Assembly (NCBI GenBank): GCA_026225945.1
Contig: JAMJFZ010001258.1
Coordinates: forward strand, 13,871,001 to 13,935,000
Direction: 5' to 3'
DNA from: Cricetomys ansorgei
Taxonomy: Eukaryota > Chordata > Mammalia > Rodentia > Nesomyidae
Length of the DNA stretch: 64,000 bases
The notes under the pieces are model-generated. The model was not told the DNA's origin. It saw nothing but the letters and a program-made list of their open reading frames with translations, and ran no database searches. This document shows positions 38,018-49,424 of this stretch, piece by piece; positions within the stretch are counted from its first letter, which is position 1, and every line of letters begins with the position of its first letter. Made by a program: the position numbers and the translations under genes.

Positions 38018-38627
38018 TGTTGGACCTCAGAGATCCAAACTGGGACCCCCAGGGCCCAAACCGGAACGCCGCACCCCCACAGAGACTCACAGACGGGATA
38101 TCGATGCAAATAGCAAGAGGATTTATTCCAGTGCACTGGGGCCGTTCTAACACGCAGGATAGAACCGACCACCAGGAACAAATGGTGAAGCTTTTTATAC
38201 AGTTGAAACGGTTGCTAGGGGGCTGTACAGTTGCTAGGCACAGACCGAGTTGGGACAGGGGGATTGGTCCCCAAATTGTTTTCCCATTTTGATAGGTAGG
38301 GGCCAGTTAACCTCTAAACTGGTTGGTGCTAGCATATAGCAAGGTCGTGGGCAACTGGGAGGAGGGAACTCCTCAGCCCAAGGCTGTGGGACCAAGATTA
38401 TGGACCATCTGCAGGAAGGGGGGCACATTTTCTAGCCCAAGGCTGTCTAGCTGCCTTGTTTGTCTTAGAAAATGTTTTTCTTACAGAAATTGTTTTTGCT
38501 TTAACTCTGGGAAACTCTGGGAACTGTTCGGGGTCACACTGCCCCTGGCTTGGGCCTATACGATTTTGGTGTTCTTAGAAGCCTGACTAAAGTTTCTTAG
38601 GCCTGGGCGAGGGACCTGACCCCCACA
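38018..38627 (-). mobile_element. Solo LTR of a class-I (gammaretrovirus-like) ERV
   Basis: A 610-bp unit with TGT...ACA ends, flanked by the 4-bp direct repeat GTGG (38014-38017 and 38628-38631), the size made by class-I retroviral integrases. Read on the minus strand it shows a TATA box TATAAAAAG (complement of 38191-38199), AATAAA (complement of 38122-38127), then a U5-like end. This gives U3 at about 38627-38170, R at about 38170-38105 and U5 to 38018. U3 holds two copies of agcccaaggctgt 59 bp apart. No internal genes remain, so this is the product of LTR-LTR recombination. It points toward Elovl3 from 4.6 kb upstream. Confidence 0.85.
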
Positions 38628-38631
38628 GTGG

Positions 38632-40910
38632 CATGGTCATGAGAATTCCTCTTTTCAAATTCTGTCTCCAGGTAACCTTAGAAAAAGGGGTCACTTAACA
38701 CCTTTTGTCCTCAGCTTTCTGATCTGTAAAATGGAGATAATGCCCCCTCAGAAGAACGTTTACGGAGATCACGCGTTAAGGCGCATTCCACAGCCCGTGT
38801 GACGGCTTGTCTTTAAACTTACGCTTCTATTCCCAGCACTTGGAAAGAGGAGGTGGAGGTTTCTTCAAGTTTGAGGGTAGCCTGAGCTACTCTGAGTTTC
38901 AGATCAGGTTGGACTCTAGGTTGAGACTCTGTCTAAGAAGCCAAAACTAAACCAACAAAAAGCATATTAAATAATATTAAGTTTTGACAGGTATCAATCA
39001 TTATTTCCTAAAAGGTGACTTTACAAATTTCAACTTATTTTAAATAAAACGCTACTGAACTACACTAATAGGAAAGTCATGACTGGAGATTGCCTTAGGA
39101 ATCTTGGAATGTACTTAGCACTACTGAGCTGTATTCTTACAAATGATGAAGATGGTAAATGTTATGTTTCTACACATTTTACTACAATTTGAAAACTTTA
39201 AGGGGCGCGTCATGAGGTGGACATGAGATCTACATAGGACAAATAAGAGTCACTGTGTGTAGCACATAAGGAGCATATTCATAGCCTTATCTACACCTTG
39301 TGATAAATGGCTATAAACACAAACAGGCTTGTTTCGCATGCTCCAGCCCTTCCTACTCTACCTCTGTTGCCAGAAGGTTCTTTTTAGGTAACTGCCTTTC
39401 TGCTTCCCCTGCTGCCACCATAACAGGTTCCCTTCCCCCCCCCCCCCACTGCCCCCTTCCTCTTTGGCTGTTGTTATTAGACAAGTTTTCACTATGATCC
39501 TCCTGCCTCGGCCTTCTGAATGCTGGGATCACAGGCGTGTACCTTCAGTCCTGCCTATCCAGAAAGGTCTTTCTAAAACACACGTCAGGCATGCCTGTAA
39601 TCCTGGCACTTGGGAGGCCGAGGTAGGAGGAACAGCCTGGGCTCCATAGCAAGAACCCAACTCAGAAACAAGAACTCACACATCAATTAGCTCGTGTCAT
39701 GGTCATTCCTCTTTGTGTCTGTGTGACACATGGGTAGTACATGTCGGTGTTCACGCGGAAGTTTTCTGGTGTTTATAGGAGTGCATGTAACATCTATGCA
39801 TGAATGTGCACACGCATCTGGAGACCAGAGGTTGACACAAGTGTCAGTCTCGGTGTCTCCATCTTACTTTTCTGAGACATTGTCTCTTACTGAACTCGGA
39901 GCTTTGGTTTGGCTACACTAGCTGACCAGTGAGCTCTGGTCCACCACTGAGCCAGACATGTTCTGCCATGCCTAGCATTTCACATGGTGATGGGAATCTG
40001 AACTGAATCACCCCCAGGCCCTACGTCATTTCTCTTTAAGGATGACAGTAAAGTCCTCAGGACAAACATCGGATACTTTGGTTTAGCTTGAACCAGTCTC
40101 TTCCAGCCAATGTCCCAGCATGCCTCAGCCCCGGCACTCCACATTTTATCCATAATACGAGACTTACGATTCCATATAACAACTCTTTCTCTCTGTGTTT
40201 GATTCCCTTTCTGAGTACAACGTTTTCATTCCTGGACACATTTTATCTACTGTTTGCTCTAAAGTCACTTGGTTTTTGAAAGACTCGTCGAAGCCAGATG
40301 TGGTGGCACATGTCTGTAATCCTAGCACTTGGGAGGTGGAAGCTGGAGGATCAAGAGTTCAAAGTCAAGCTCAACTACAGAGTGAATTTGAGACTAGCCT
40401 GGGCTACATAAAAGACCTTATCTCAAAACAACAACAACAACCAAACAAACAAAAACCTAGTTTTTCAGATAGGATCAACCTCATTATATCTTCTACCCAG
40501 AGACCTTTGTCCAAACAGGCTACCAACATTGTGCTTCTATGTATGGCATGTGCTTCTGCACTACGCTGGCTCTCCCGAATGGTTATCTTCATTAGGTCGC
40601 TTGTCTCGAGAGCAACACCTGGGCACATGGTGGATGCTAAAGGAGTCTGTGGCCTTGAACTGAATATGCACCTAAGTGGAAATATAAACAATAAACATGC
40701 ATTTCTGAAGACTCGACTTCCTTAGTAATTAAGGAAGTGAAAATTAAAGACTATGTATAATATTGTTCTGATTAGCAGTTATTAAACCAAGCGAAAATAT
40801 CTAACGCTGGCCAGAGCTTTAGGGGACAGGTCTATTCACATCTGACTAATAGGCAGGTAAATCTTCAGAATCCGTTTAAAAGCAAGATTAGGCAATGCTC
40901 AGTAAAAGCC
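38632..40910. repeat. SINE-poor to mixed stretch
   Basis: B1 (+) at about 38810-38945, B1 pieces at about 39480-39560 (-) and 39585-39665 (+), a B3-like copy (-) at about 39715-39960, and B1 (+) at about 40300-40430. A C11 run lies near 39439. The rest, including 38950-39470 and 40435-40910, is AT-rich with no gene visible. Confidence 0.65.
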
Positions 40911-40914
40911 AACT

Positions 40915-41412
40915 GATTTTCATTTTATGTGCATTGGTGTGAGGGTGTTGGATCCCCTGGAACTGAAGTTACAGGCAATTTGAGCTACCATGTGGGTGCT
41001 GGGATTGAACCTGGGTCTTCTGGAAGAGTCCAGTGAAAGTTTTGGGTATGTTGCTAGCTCCCTTACCCACTGAGCCATCTCTCCAGCCCTAAATTTTTTA
41101 AATGTTTTATTCATTTTTATTTTGTGTGCATTGGTGTTTTGCCTGCATGTATATCTGTGTGAGGGTGTCGGATCCCCTGGAACAGGAGTTGCAGACAGTT
41201 GTGAGCTGCCATGTGAGTACTGGGAATCGAACTCGAGTCCTCTGGAAGAACAGCCAGTGCTCATAACCACTGAGCCATTTCTCCAGCCCACTGTTGTTTT
41301 TCAAGACAGGGTTTCTCTGTGTAGCCCTGGCTGTCCTGGAACTCATTCTATAGATCAGGTTGGCCTCAAACTCAGAGATCTGCCTGCCTCTGCCTCCGCC
41401 TCCCGAGTGCTA
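40915..41412 (-). repeat. B2 - B2 - B1 SINE array, all minus strand
   Basis: B2 at about 40915-41090, B2 at about 41105-41290 and B1 at about 41290-41412 lie head to tail. The first two end with the same gagccat(c/t)tctccagcc block. Open frames here on both strands are SINE-derived. Confidence 0.85.
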
Positions 41413-42565
41413 GTCAAATAAAAAAAAAAAAGTATATGTGTGTGTGTGTAGTCAATAAATATGTATGTAATGAAAATAGTATGTCAATGGAACTTAAAAT
41501 AATAGAGAGCTGGAATTAACCTATTTATGGGTGTCTACGTTATTGACTACTAACAACACAGCAGAATTGTACCTACTAGAATATGAAGAAACATGAAACC
41601 AAGTTTATGACATGATATAAAAGAAAAACAATATTCAAAGCCGTATCTACTCCATTACGCAAATACTCTAAAATCAATTGCCAGCTGGTGGTGTGCACCT
41701 GCAATCCTAGCACTCTGGAGACTGAGGTAGGATTGTCATTAGTAGGCCAGGCCAGGCTACCTAATGAGTACCAGCCCAGCCAGGGCTATGTAGCAAGACT
41801 GTTCAACAATAACAAAAAACAAAAAGCCAAGGCTTAGTCTGTAGAGTGCCTGCCTAGCATGCAAGAGGCCGGGCACCACATTAAAATGGGCCTGGCGGCA
41901 CAATCCTGTAATTCCAGAGCTTAAAGCACAAGCCGGAGGATCCAAAGTTCAAGATCTTCCTTGGCTACTACATGGTGGGTTCAGGAGAGCCTGGGTTGCA
42001 AAATATCCTGTGTATAAAACAAAAAGCAAAACAAACAAAATGTAGCTGTGTATGCTGTCATACACCTGTATTCCCAGCTTCCAGAAGTTTGGAAATAAAG
42101 GCAAGAGGACCAGGAGTTCAAGTCCAGCCTCAGATATATTGCAACATTGAGGTCAGCCAGAGCTGAGTTGCATGAGATCTCCATCTCAAAGATAAACACA
42201 TAAAGCCTGGCAAGGAGGTGCACCCTTTTAATCCCAGCACTCGAGAGGCAGAGATGGGATCTCTGTGAGTTCGAAATAAGCCTGGTCTACAGAGTAAGTT
42301 CAGGGATAGCTAGAGCGACATAGTGAGACATAGTTTCTTGTCAAAAAAAAAACAAAAACAAAAACAAAAAACAATACATGACATTCACAAGGTATTACGG
42401 TAAGCTTAAAAATTATTAAGTCTAGCCAGGTGGTGGTGACCTTTAATCCCAGCACGTGGGAGGCAGAGGCGGGTGGATTTCTGTGAGTTGGAGGCCAGCC
42501 TGGTCTACAGAGTGAGTTCCAGGACAGCCAGAGTTACAACAGAGAAGCCCTGTCTTGAAAAACAA
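41413..42565 (+). repeat. B1-rich stretch, all plus strand
   Basis: B1-type copies at about 41685-41815, 41825-41960 (with an ID-like piece), 42035-42190, 42205-42345 and 42425-42565. The last is among the best preserved in the window, with ctttaatcccagca, tctacagagtgagttccagg and gttacaacagagaa. Confidence 0.8.
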
Positions 42566-42569
42566 AACA

Positions 42570-44399
42570 AAACAAAAAAAAAGCATAAGACTAATTGTTC
42601 CTTAATGTAAAGAATATTTATAAATTCTTTGTAGAGAAAAAAAGTGCAGAAAAAAAACCTATGAAAAAGACTGGACAGAAATGTATCAAAACACTAATAG
42701 AATTTGTCTCTGGGTGATGGGACTATCATTTTCACTTACTTTTAAACTTTTTACGTGTTATTTTTATATTTAGCAAACACTCAAAATGAATAATAAGTGT
42801 GTTGGAATTCCTTGGATTTATGGCTTTATTTATTTATTTTGCTGCCGGGCTGGAGCCTGGGGCTGTGACCAGCGAAGGGCGCGCGGTCTTCACAGGCATG
42901 CTCTCACTGACTGGTTTCTGTTGCCAGGTCTCCTGCCTGAGCCTCATCTCCAGTCCTGCGGGTCTTCATCGCATTCATCCTTTCCCTGGTATTTTAATTG
43001 TCTTTGTTTTTCCGCCTGGCATTTTGCGGCTTTCTTAAAGTCTTATCCCTGACCCTTTCTCCTTCTCGCTGCTCACTTTCCACCTCACCCTGGGGATTTC
43101 ACTTACTGGGCGATTGTCTCGTTGTCGGGTTTCTCCTTTGGTTTCGTTTGAGATGCAGTGTAACGTAGCCCAGGCTGCCCTCCAATCTACCCTGTAGTCA
43201 GAGGGCCTTGAACTCCTGATGGTTCTGCTTCTACCTCCCGGGTGCAGGACATATGCCATGGCGCTCATATCGCTTCAAATAATTCCTCTTCTATTTTAAC
43301 GTTCCTTCTGTATTTTTAACTTTTTTGGCTGAGACAAGGTCTTTCTGTAACCCTGGCTGTCCTGGAACTTGCTATGCATACTGAACTGTCCTTGACTACA
43401 GAGGTTCACCTGCTTTTGCCTCCTACATGCTGGGATTAAAGGCGAGTACTACCACTCCTGGAAAAAAGGACTTCTCTTTACTTGTATTTATGGCTTTGTG
43501 TCTTTACCTATGTGCATACATGCATGTGGATGCTCCCAGAAGCTTGAAGAGGGAGGGCGTCATAGCCTCCAAAGCAGGAGGTGCAGATGGCTGTGAGCCA
43601 CTCAATGTGAGTGTTAGAAACCGAACCCAGGTCCTCTGGGAGAGCATCTCTCCCCTTCTGTATCCTTGCTCAGATTCCCAGTTTCCTTTCAGATTTCTCT
43701 ACTTGTCTGATTGACCTGTTACAGACAGCTTACACTCAGGTACACCTGGCTTCCCTTCTTTCCGGACTGGCTGTTTGTCAACTTTTCTTTCTATTACCGC
43801 TTCAGTGAAGTTCCAAGGTAGCAGCTTCTGTTCTTCCTCCCCCTCCCTCTCTCCCTCCTCCTCTTCCTTGTTCTTCTGCCTTAAAGGAGATAAGGGAGAA
43901 GTACGTAAGACAGGGTCTCACGTAGTCCAGGCTGACCTTGATTTCCTGATCTCTCTGTCTCAGTGTCCTGAATTCTGGGTGTTGCGTCTGGCAAGCTCCT
44001 CGACAAATGTAGACAAAACAGCTGTCTACATTATTTGGGGTGTCTGTGCAAAACTAAAATGGAAGCCTTGCTGTTCAAAATTATTGAAAAAAAATAAGAT
44101 TATTTTATTTATGGATGCTCTATCTGTGTGTACCTGGCTAAAGGTTGGGGTTGTTGTACTGTGGAGGTTCTGTTTAATATGCAAATAAGGTCTTTGTGAC
44201 AGTAGGGTGCAGGTTTCAATTAATAAAATTCCTGAGAGATCATGTGGTCGGGGTTCAGTCCTTAGGAGAGGCTGTCCCCTCTGTCTGGGTTGATCATGCT
44301 TCTATCTCAGAGAATTGTCTTTTTGCTCTTAGTTGAACTCACTTGAGAAATAATTACATCTGTAGCTACCAACCCAGATTACTATATCCCTGAAGTTAT
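42570..44399. other. Intergenic stretch with few repeats
   Basis: Mostly unassigned. A B1 (-) lies at about 43325-43465, a B3-like copy (-) at about 43480-43640, and a B1 piece (-) at about 43905-44000. A locally CpG-bearing patch at 42840-42900 has no exon signals I can defend. Confidence 0.5.
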
Positions 44400-47060
44400 G
44401 TGTCACAATTGAAGGAGAAAGTAAAACCTTTCATGATAAAATCAAGGTATAGGAACTCATGACCACTAAGCCAGCTTTGCAGAAGATACAGGAAGAAGTC
44501 TTCCAAACAAAGGGAAAGATAAGCATATCCATGGGACTTCAAGAAAGTCAGCCACACAAGAACAACAGGCAGGCAAAGGAGGAGTAAGAAATCATCAAAC
44601 ATTACAAAACCAAAACACTACAAAACTGCAGAAAATAATATGCAGTTTATGATAATAATCATGGACAAAGTAGGGTCAATTTCCCAATCAAATGACACAG
44701 ACTATCAGATTCAATTAAAAAGGATCGGGCCAGCAAGATAGTTTAGCAGGTAAAGCCACAAAAGCCTGGTGACCTGAGTTCTGGATCCCACAATGGAAGG
44801 AGAGAACTAACTTCCAAAAGTTGTCCTCTGACTTATGTTGTGGAAGCTTAGTTATGTATAGAATGTTTTATGCACTGTTGGGTGAGGGGCTGCCTAGGTC
44901 TTGCTGTTCTATATGGCCTGCAGGTGTTGGATTTCTGTGGGGGATGTTTGATTGCTTGTGATCTGCACCTGAGGAGTTCTGAGTCAATAAAAACATTAGA
45001 GCTCTGTCCAGCATACCGCTGGCCTTGACGGTGGTTCCCTCTGCTGAGGTCTGGCAGGGATTCCACATATGAAAATGCCTCCTTGCCTTTTTGGGTAAGC
45101 CACCACAGCAGGGTGCAACTATAGACTTCCATACACACACCCACACATCACACCCACACAATGAATAAATAAAAAGATAGATAAATAAATAAGTGGTGAG
45201 TTAGTAACAGGATTCATCTATTTGATGTTTCTAAGAAATACACCTCACCCTCAAAGACAGAGGGTACCTTAGGGATAAAAGATGGGAGGAATATCAAAGT
45301 AGGAAAGAAGCAGGTATAGTTATTCTCATACCTGACAAAACAGACTTCAAACACAAAACTGTCAGAAGAGATTTTTAAAAATAATCACTTCACCCAAATA
45401 AGAGGAAAAAAATCTATCAAGAGGACATTGCAATTCTAAACACTTATACATCAGACACACTCAATTTCATAAAACAAGTATTAGGAAATACAAAGTCACA
45501 GATTAACCACAACACATCTGGTATGGTTGGCACACCAGAACTTGGAGGCAGAAGCAGGTGGATCTATATGAATTCCAGGCCAGCCTGATCTACATAGCAA
45601 ATTCCAGGACAGCCAGGACCTTGTGTCAACAAAACAAAAGAAAAAACCCAAACCCACAACACAATAATAGTAGGTGACTTCAATATCTCACTCTCACAAA
45701 TAGGTCTTCCACAAAAAAATAAGCAAAAAAGTTTGAGTTCAATGCTATCACAAATTAAAATGGACCCTTCAGACATCTATAGAACATTCAACCAGCCAGA
45801 AGTTTGCATATGCAGTGCAGTGGTACAAAGACGGAGAGAACCCTGCCTCAAACAGGATGGAAGAGCCAGGCAGTGGTGGTGCACGCCTTTAATCCCAGCA
45901 CTGAGGATATAGAGGCAGGCACATCTCTGTGAGTTCAAGGCCAGCCTGGTCTACAGCATGAGTTCCAGTACAACCAGAGCTACAACAGAGAAACTGTGTC
46001 TTGAAAAACAAAAACAAAACACAAGATGGATGGAGAAAACTGACTTCTGAAATTTGTCATCTCTGTGCCACTTTTGTTCTTGCAAAGGGCCCCAGGTTCA
46101 ATTCCCACCCGACTCCTATATCCATCTATAACTCCAGTTCCAAAGAATTGGATGCCCTCTTCTGGCCTCTGTAGATACTAGGCATGCAAACGGTGCACAG
46201 ACATGCATGTAGACAAAGCACACACACACAGCAAAATCAGATTTTTAATTAAAAAAATAGAAAATTGATCTCTTCAAATTTACATGAGTGGAAAAAAGAC
46301 CTTGAAAGTAAAAGTGATATTGAGGTAAAAGGATAATGATGTTGGGGGCTGGAGAGATGACTCACCGGCTGCTCTTCCAGACATCCTGAGTTCAATTCCC
46401 AGCAACTACATGGTGATTCACAACCATCTATAATGGGGTCTGATGCCCTCTTGTGGCATACAGGTATGCATACAGATAGAACACTCATATATATAAAATA
46501 AAATAAAATAATGATGTCAGTACCACCTTGCTTGACTTCAAGTGACACCACAGAGTCAGGGTAACAAACACAATATGGCACTGGCACAAGAAACAGACAT
46601 AGATCAATGATACTGAATAGAAGACTCGAAGACAGCCAGGTGTAGTAGCAAACACCTTTAATCCCAGCATCTGGGAGGCAGAGGGAGGAGGATATCGGTG
46701 AGTTCAAGACTAGCATGGTCTACATAGTGAATTCCAGGACAGCCAGGATTACACAGAGAGACCCTGTCTTAAAAGCACAATAAACAAAAAAGACCTAATT
46801 ATATCCACATAGCAACAGTCACCTGATTTTTGACAAAGATACCAAAATGCACACTGGAGAAAAGACAGCATCTTTAAGAAATGGTGCTGGGGAAATTGGA
46901 AATCCATAGGTAGATGAATAAAGTTAAATCCTGTCTCTCATTTTGCATAAGAATCTACTCCAAAATGGATCAGAGACCTTCATGTCAGATCAAAACTCTA
47001 AAACTATTAGAGGGAAAGCAGGATTAGCGCTGGCCTCAAACCTACCACAGGTTGACTAAG
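44400..47060 (+). mobile_element. Old L1 element, dissected by later insertions
   Basis: L1 wording in the same order and strand appears at about 44400-44835 (ORF1/inter-ORF region), 45195-45510, 45650-45800, 46510-46640 and 46785-47060 (ORF2, ending in the tcaaaactctaaaactatta block). The gaps are filled by an LTR-like unit (44839-45067), B1 (45515-45640), B1 (45868-46015), B2 (46345-46500) and B1 (46635-46775). No long reading frame survives. Confidence 0.7.
44839..45067 (+). mobile_element. Small solo LTR-like insertion
   Basis: A 229-bp unit with TGTGG...CCACA ends, bracketed by tatgt and tatga (4 of 5 bases match), as expected for a short target duplication. It has an AATAAA at 44987 (tcaataaaaac), followed by a U5-like tail. 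It lies inside the old L1. The family is not assigned. Confidence 0.5.
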
Positions 47061-47154
47061 GCCAAGGATGTCTTGGAGCTTGGATACTAAGTATCACCCA
47101 AAAGCCAAGAAGTGATGACTTTGTATTTGTAAACTTTATAAAACTTTTATGGCA

Positions 47155-47295
47155 GCAGGGCGGTGGTGGCGCACACCTTTAATCCAAGCACGCGGGAGGC
47201 AGAGGCAGGCAGATCTCTATGAGTTTGAGGCCAGACTGGTCTGCAGACTGAGCTCCAGGACAGCCAGACAGTAGAGAAACCCTGTCTTGAAAAAC

Positions 47296-47352
<57 letters not shown>

Positions 47353-47645
47353 GTTATTAAATTTTTATTGCATATATTTACTGATGGGGATGGGCCCATG
47401 GTGTGATCGGAGGATAGCAAGCTTAGTGGTAAAACACTTATGTAGCATGTCTGAGGTCCTGGGGTTGATCTCCAGAACCATATATGTACACATTGTGCAT
47501 ACACATACACACAAAAATCTGGCAGCAATGCGCTGGCCATGGAGGTAGAGCAGGCAGATCTCTGTGAATTCAAGGTAGCCTGGCTATCACGTTCCAAGCC
47601 AGCCAAGGTTATATAGTGAGACCTTGTCTCAAGAAACAAACAAAC
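47155..47645 (+). repeat. B1 with a large (AAT)n tail, B2, B1
   Basis: B1 at about 47155-47295 runs into about 17 AAT triplets at 47300-47351. A degenerate B2 lies at about 47395-47520 and a B1 at about 47530-47645. Confidence 0.8.
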
Positions 47646-47649
47646 AAAA

Positions 47650-49424
47650 ATCTAGCAGCAATGGGAATAACAGCTAACATTTACTGTTTGGCTGTGTGCC
47701 AGACATTAACTAAGAACTTAAGAACAAGCTGCAGAATACAAAATAGGATAGATACCAGGCCTGGATCACACAACTAGCCAAAAGCTGCAAAGAGCACCCT
47801 TCTAAGGGTGTCTGGAACCTCGCAGCCCCGAAGAAATTAGGATGAAGGCGAAAACACCTAAGTTGAACCCTTGAAAGAGACTTCTGAGTTTAACCAAAAG
47901 GAAACAAGCCAGCTAGGATGTCAGGGGTTCGGCGCGATCTGGGGAGCCCTGAACACGTGCCAACGGTTCTATTTCAGACACTTGGCCTCAGAGGGATGTA
48001 AGCTCAGAGAGGGTCTTTCCTTATCTGGGACGGGGACCTTGAAGGAAAATATGCAAAGAGGGAAATACTCAAAAAGTATGGTTGAACCCAGGCCCGTGCT
48101 GGTGAAATCTCCCCAATTTTGCCTTGAGAATGGCTTCTGGGAGGGTATCGGCGGGGGACAGCTGTTCACGTAATAGGGTCCCACGTTGCCTCAGAAGCCC
48201 TGAGGCGTACCTGCCTCTGTGACCCGCTCTTTCTCTTTATCTCTGGGTCATCTGGCTAGGCGGCTGGGCCACTGGGAGTCAGTGTGGATTCTGACCCTTC
48301 ACCCCAGTTGTTCGAACTCTTCTTCAAGATCATTTCCACAGCTTCCCCGGGACACTGGCTTTTCAGGTGTAGAAAGCAGCCAGCCGCCTTGAACCTCCCT
48401 CCCGCATATCTGAGGGCTGGAACAAGAAGAGTCCATTCTGACCCCAAGATGACGTGTGGATTGGCGCTCCGAGTGCGTGCCTGCCTCCCGTTGTTTCGTG
48501 GCTTGAATCTACGGGCTAGACTTGATTATGATTAGTTGCTGTGAATCTAAATTGTTATTTCTCTAGGCTGCATCTGAGGCTTTCTTCCCCCAGGCCTTGT
48601 GTCTTCTCTCCCCCAGTTTGTAAGAACTTTTCTGAGAGTCAGGGTTGTGTCTGTCACGCCATTCAATCCATCAAACCTCCAAAGAACTTCCACTGCCTTC
48701 TCCACCATTCTACCATGGTCTATGGCAGGAGCGTAGAGCACACCCAAACAAGGCCATTCAAGCCAAGCCTTACCTAGTATAGCCTAGTATAGTAAAAGAC
48801 GAGTGCACCTCCCAAGGGGCTTGTTGCCAAAGAGAAGAGGAAGATGGCTATTACAAAAAGATAGAGACAAAAGGAATTAGGCATAGAGGTTGCCTCGCCA
48901 GAGCTAAGATTTTGGAAAGACACGCAACAGCCTGGCTGAGAAAGTACACCTGTAATCCCAGCACATGGGAATTGAAGCCAAAATGATCGGGAGCTGAGGT
49001 CATCCTAATCTATAGCAAGCTTGAGTTCAAGGTCTCCTAGAGACCAGAGCCACAGGGGCCCACTCATTACCAGCCTGGAACCTGGAAGGTTTTCATTCAG
49101 CAGCTGGGTTCGAGCGAACAACTCTTTGTTCAGTGGGATGCCGAAACACCCTTTCCTGCAGGTCCTTGGCTTCCAACCTTGACGCCTGCACCCCCTACCA
49201 TGTTCTTAGCTATGGTCTCCTATGTTTTCAGCTTCTGGATCATATGCTTACAGCATCTTCTGGTTCTGGACCTGGGAGGCCATTGGGAAATGGTGGAATA
49301 GGTGGGGGTCCCCTGCTTAGATAGCCAGCCTCTGATGATCCACAGAGGGGAGACTCAACCCTGTCATAGGTGTTGTGAATATAAGATCTTGACCCAGAAT
49401 TAACTTGTTTTTTGTTTTGTTTTT
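47650..49424. other. Unique-looking intergenic block
   Basis: 1.8 kb with only one weak B1 (about 48930-49050). Base composition is higher in GC than its surroundings and several open frames of 60-100 codons occur on both strands. None has a domain I know or convincing splice sites. I make no gene call. Confidence 0.4.

Noticed and set aside
47871..48780. Possible gene in the GC-richer block at 47.9-48.8 kb
   Set aside because: Only short frames on both strands, no domain, no convincing splice sites or promoter.
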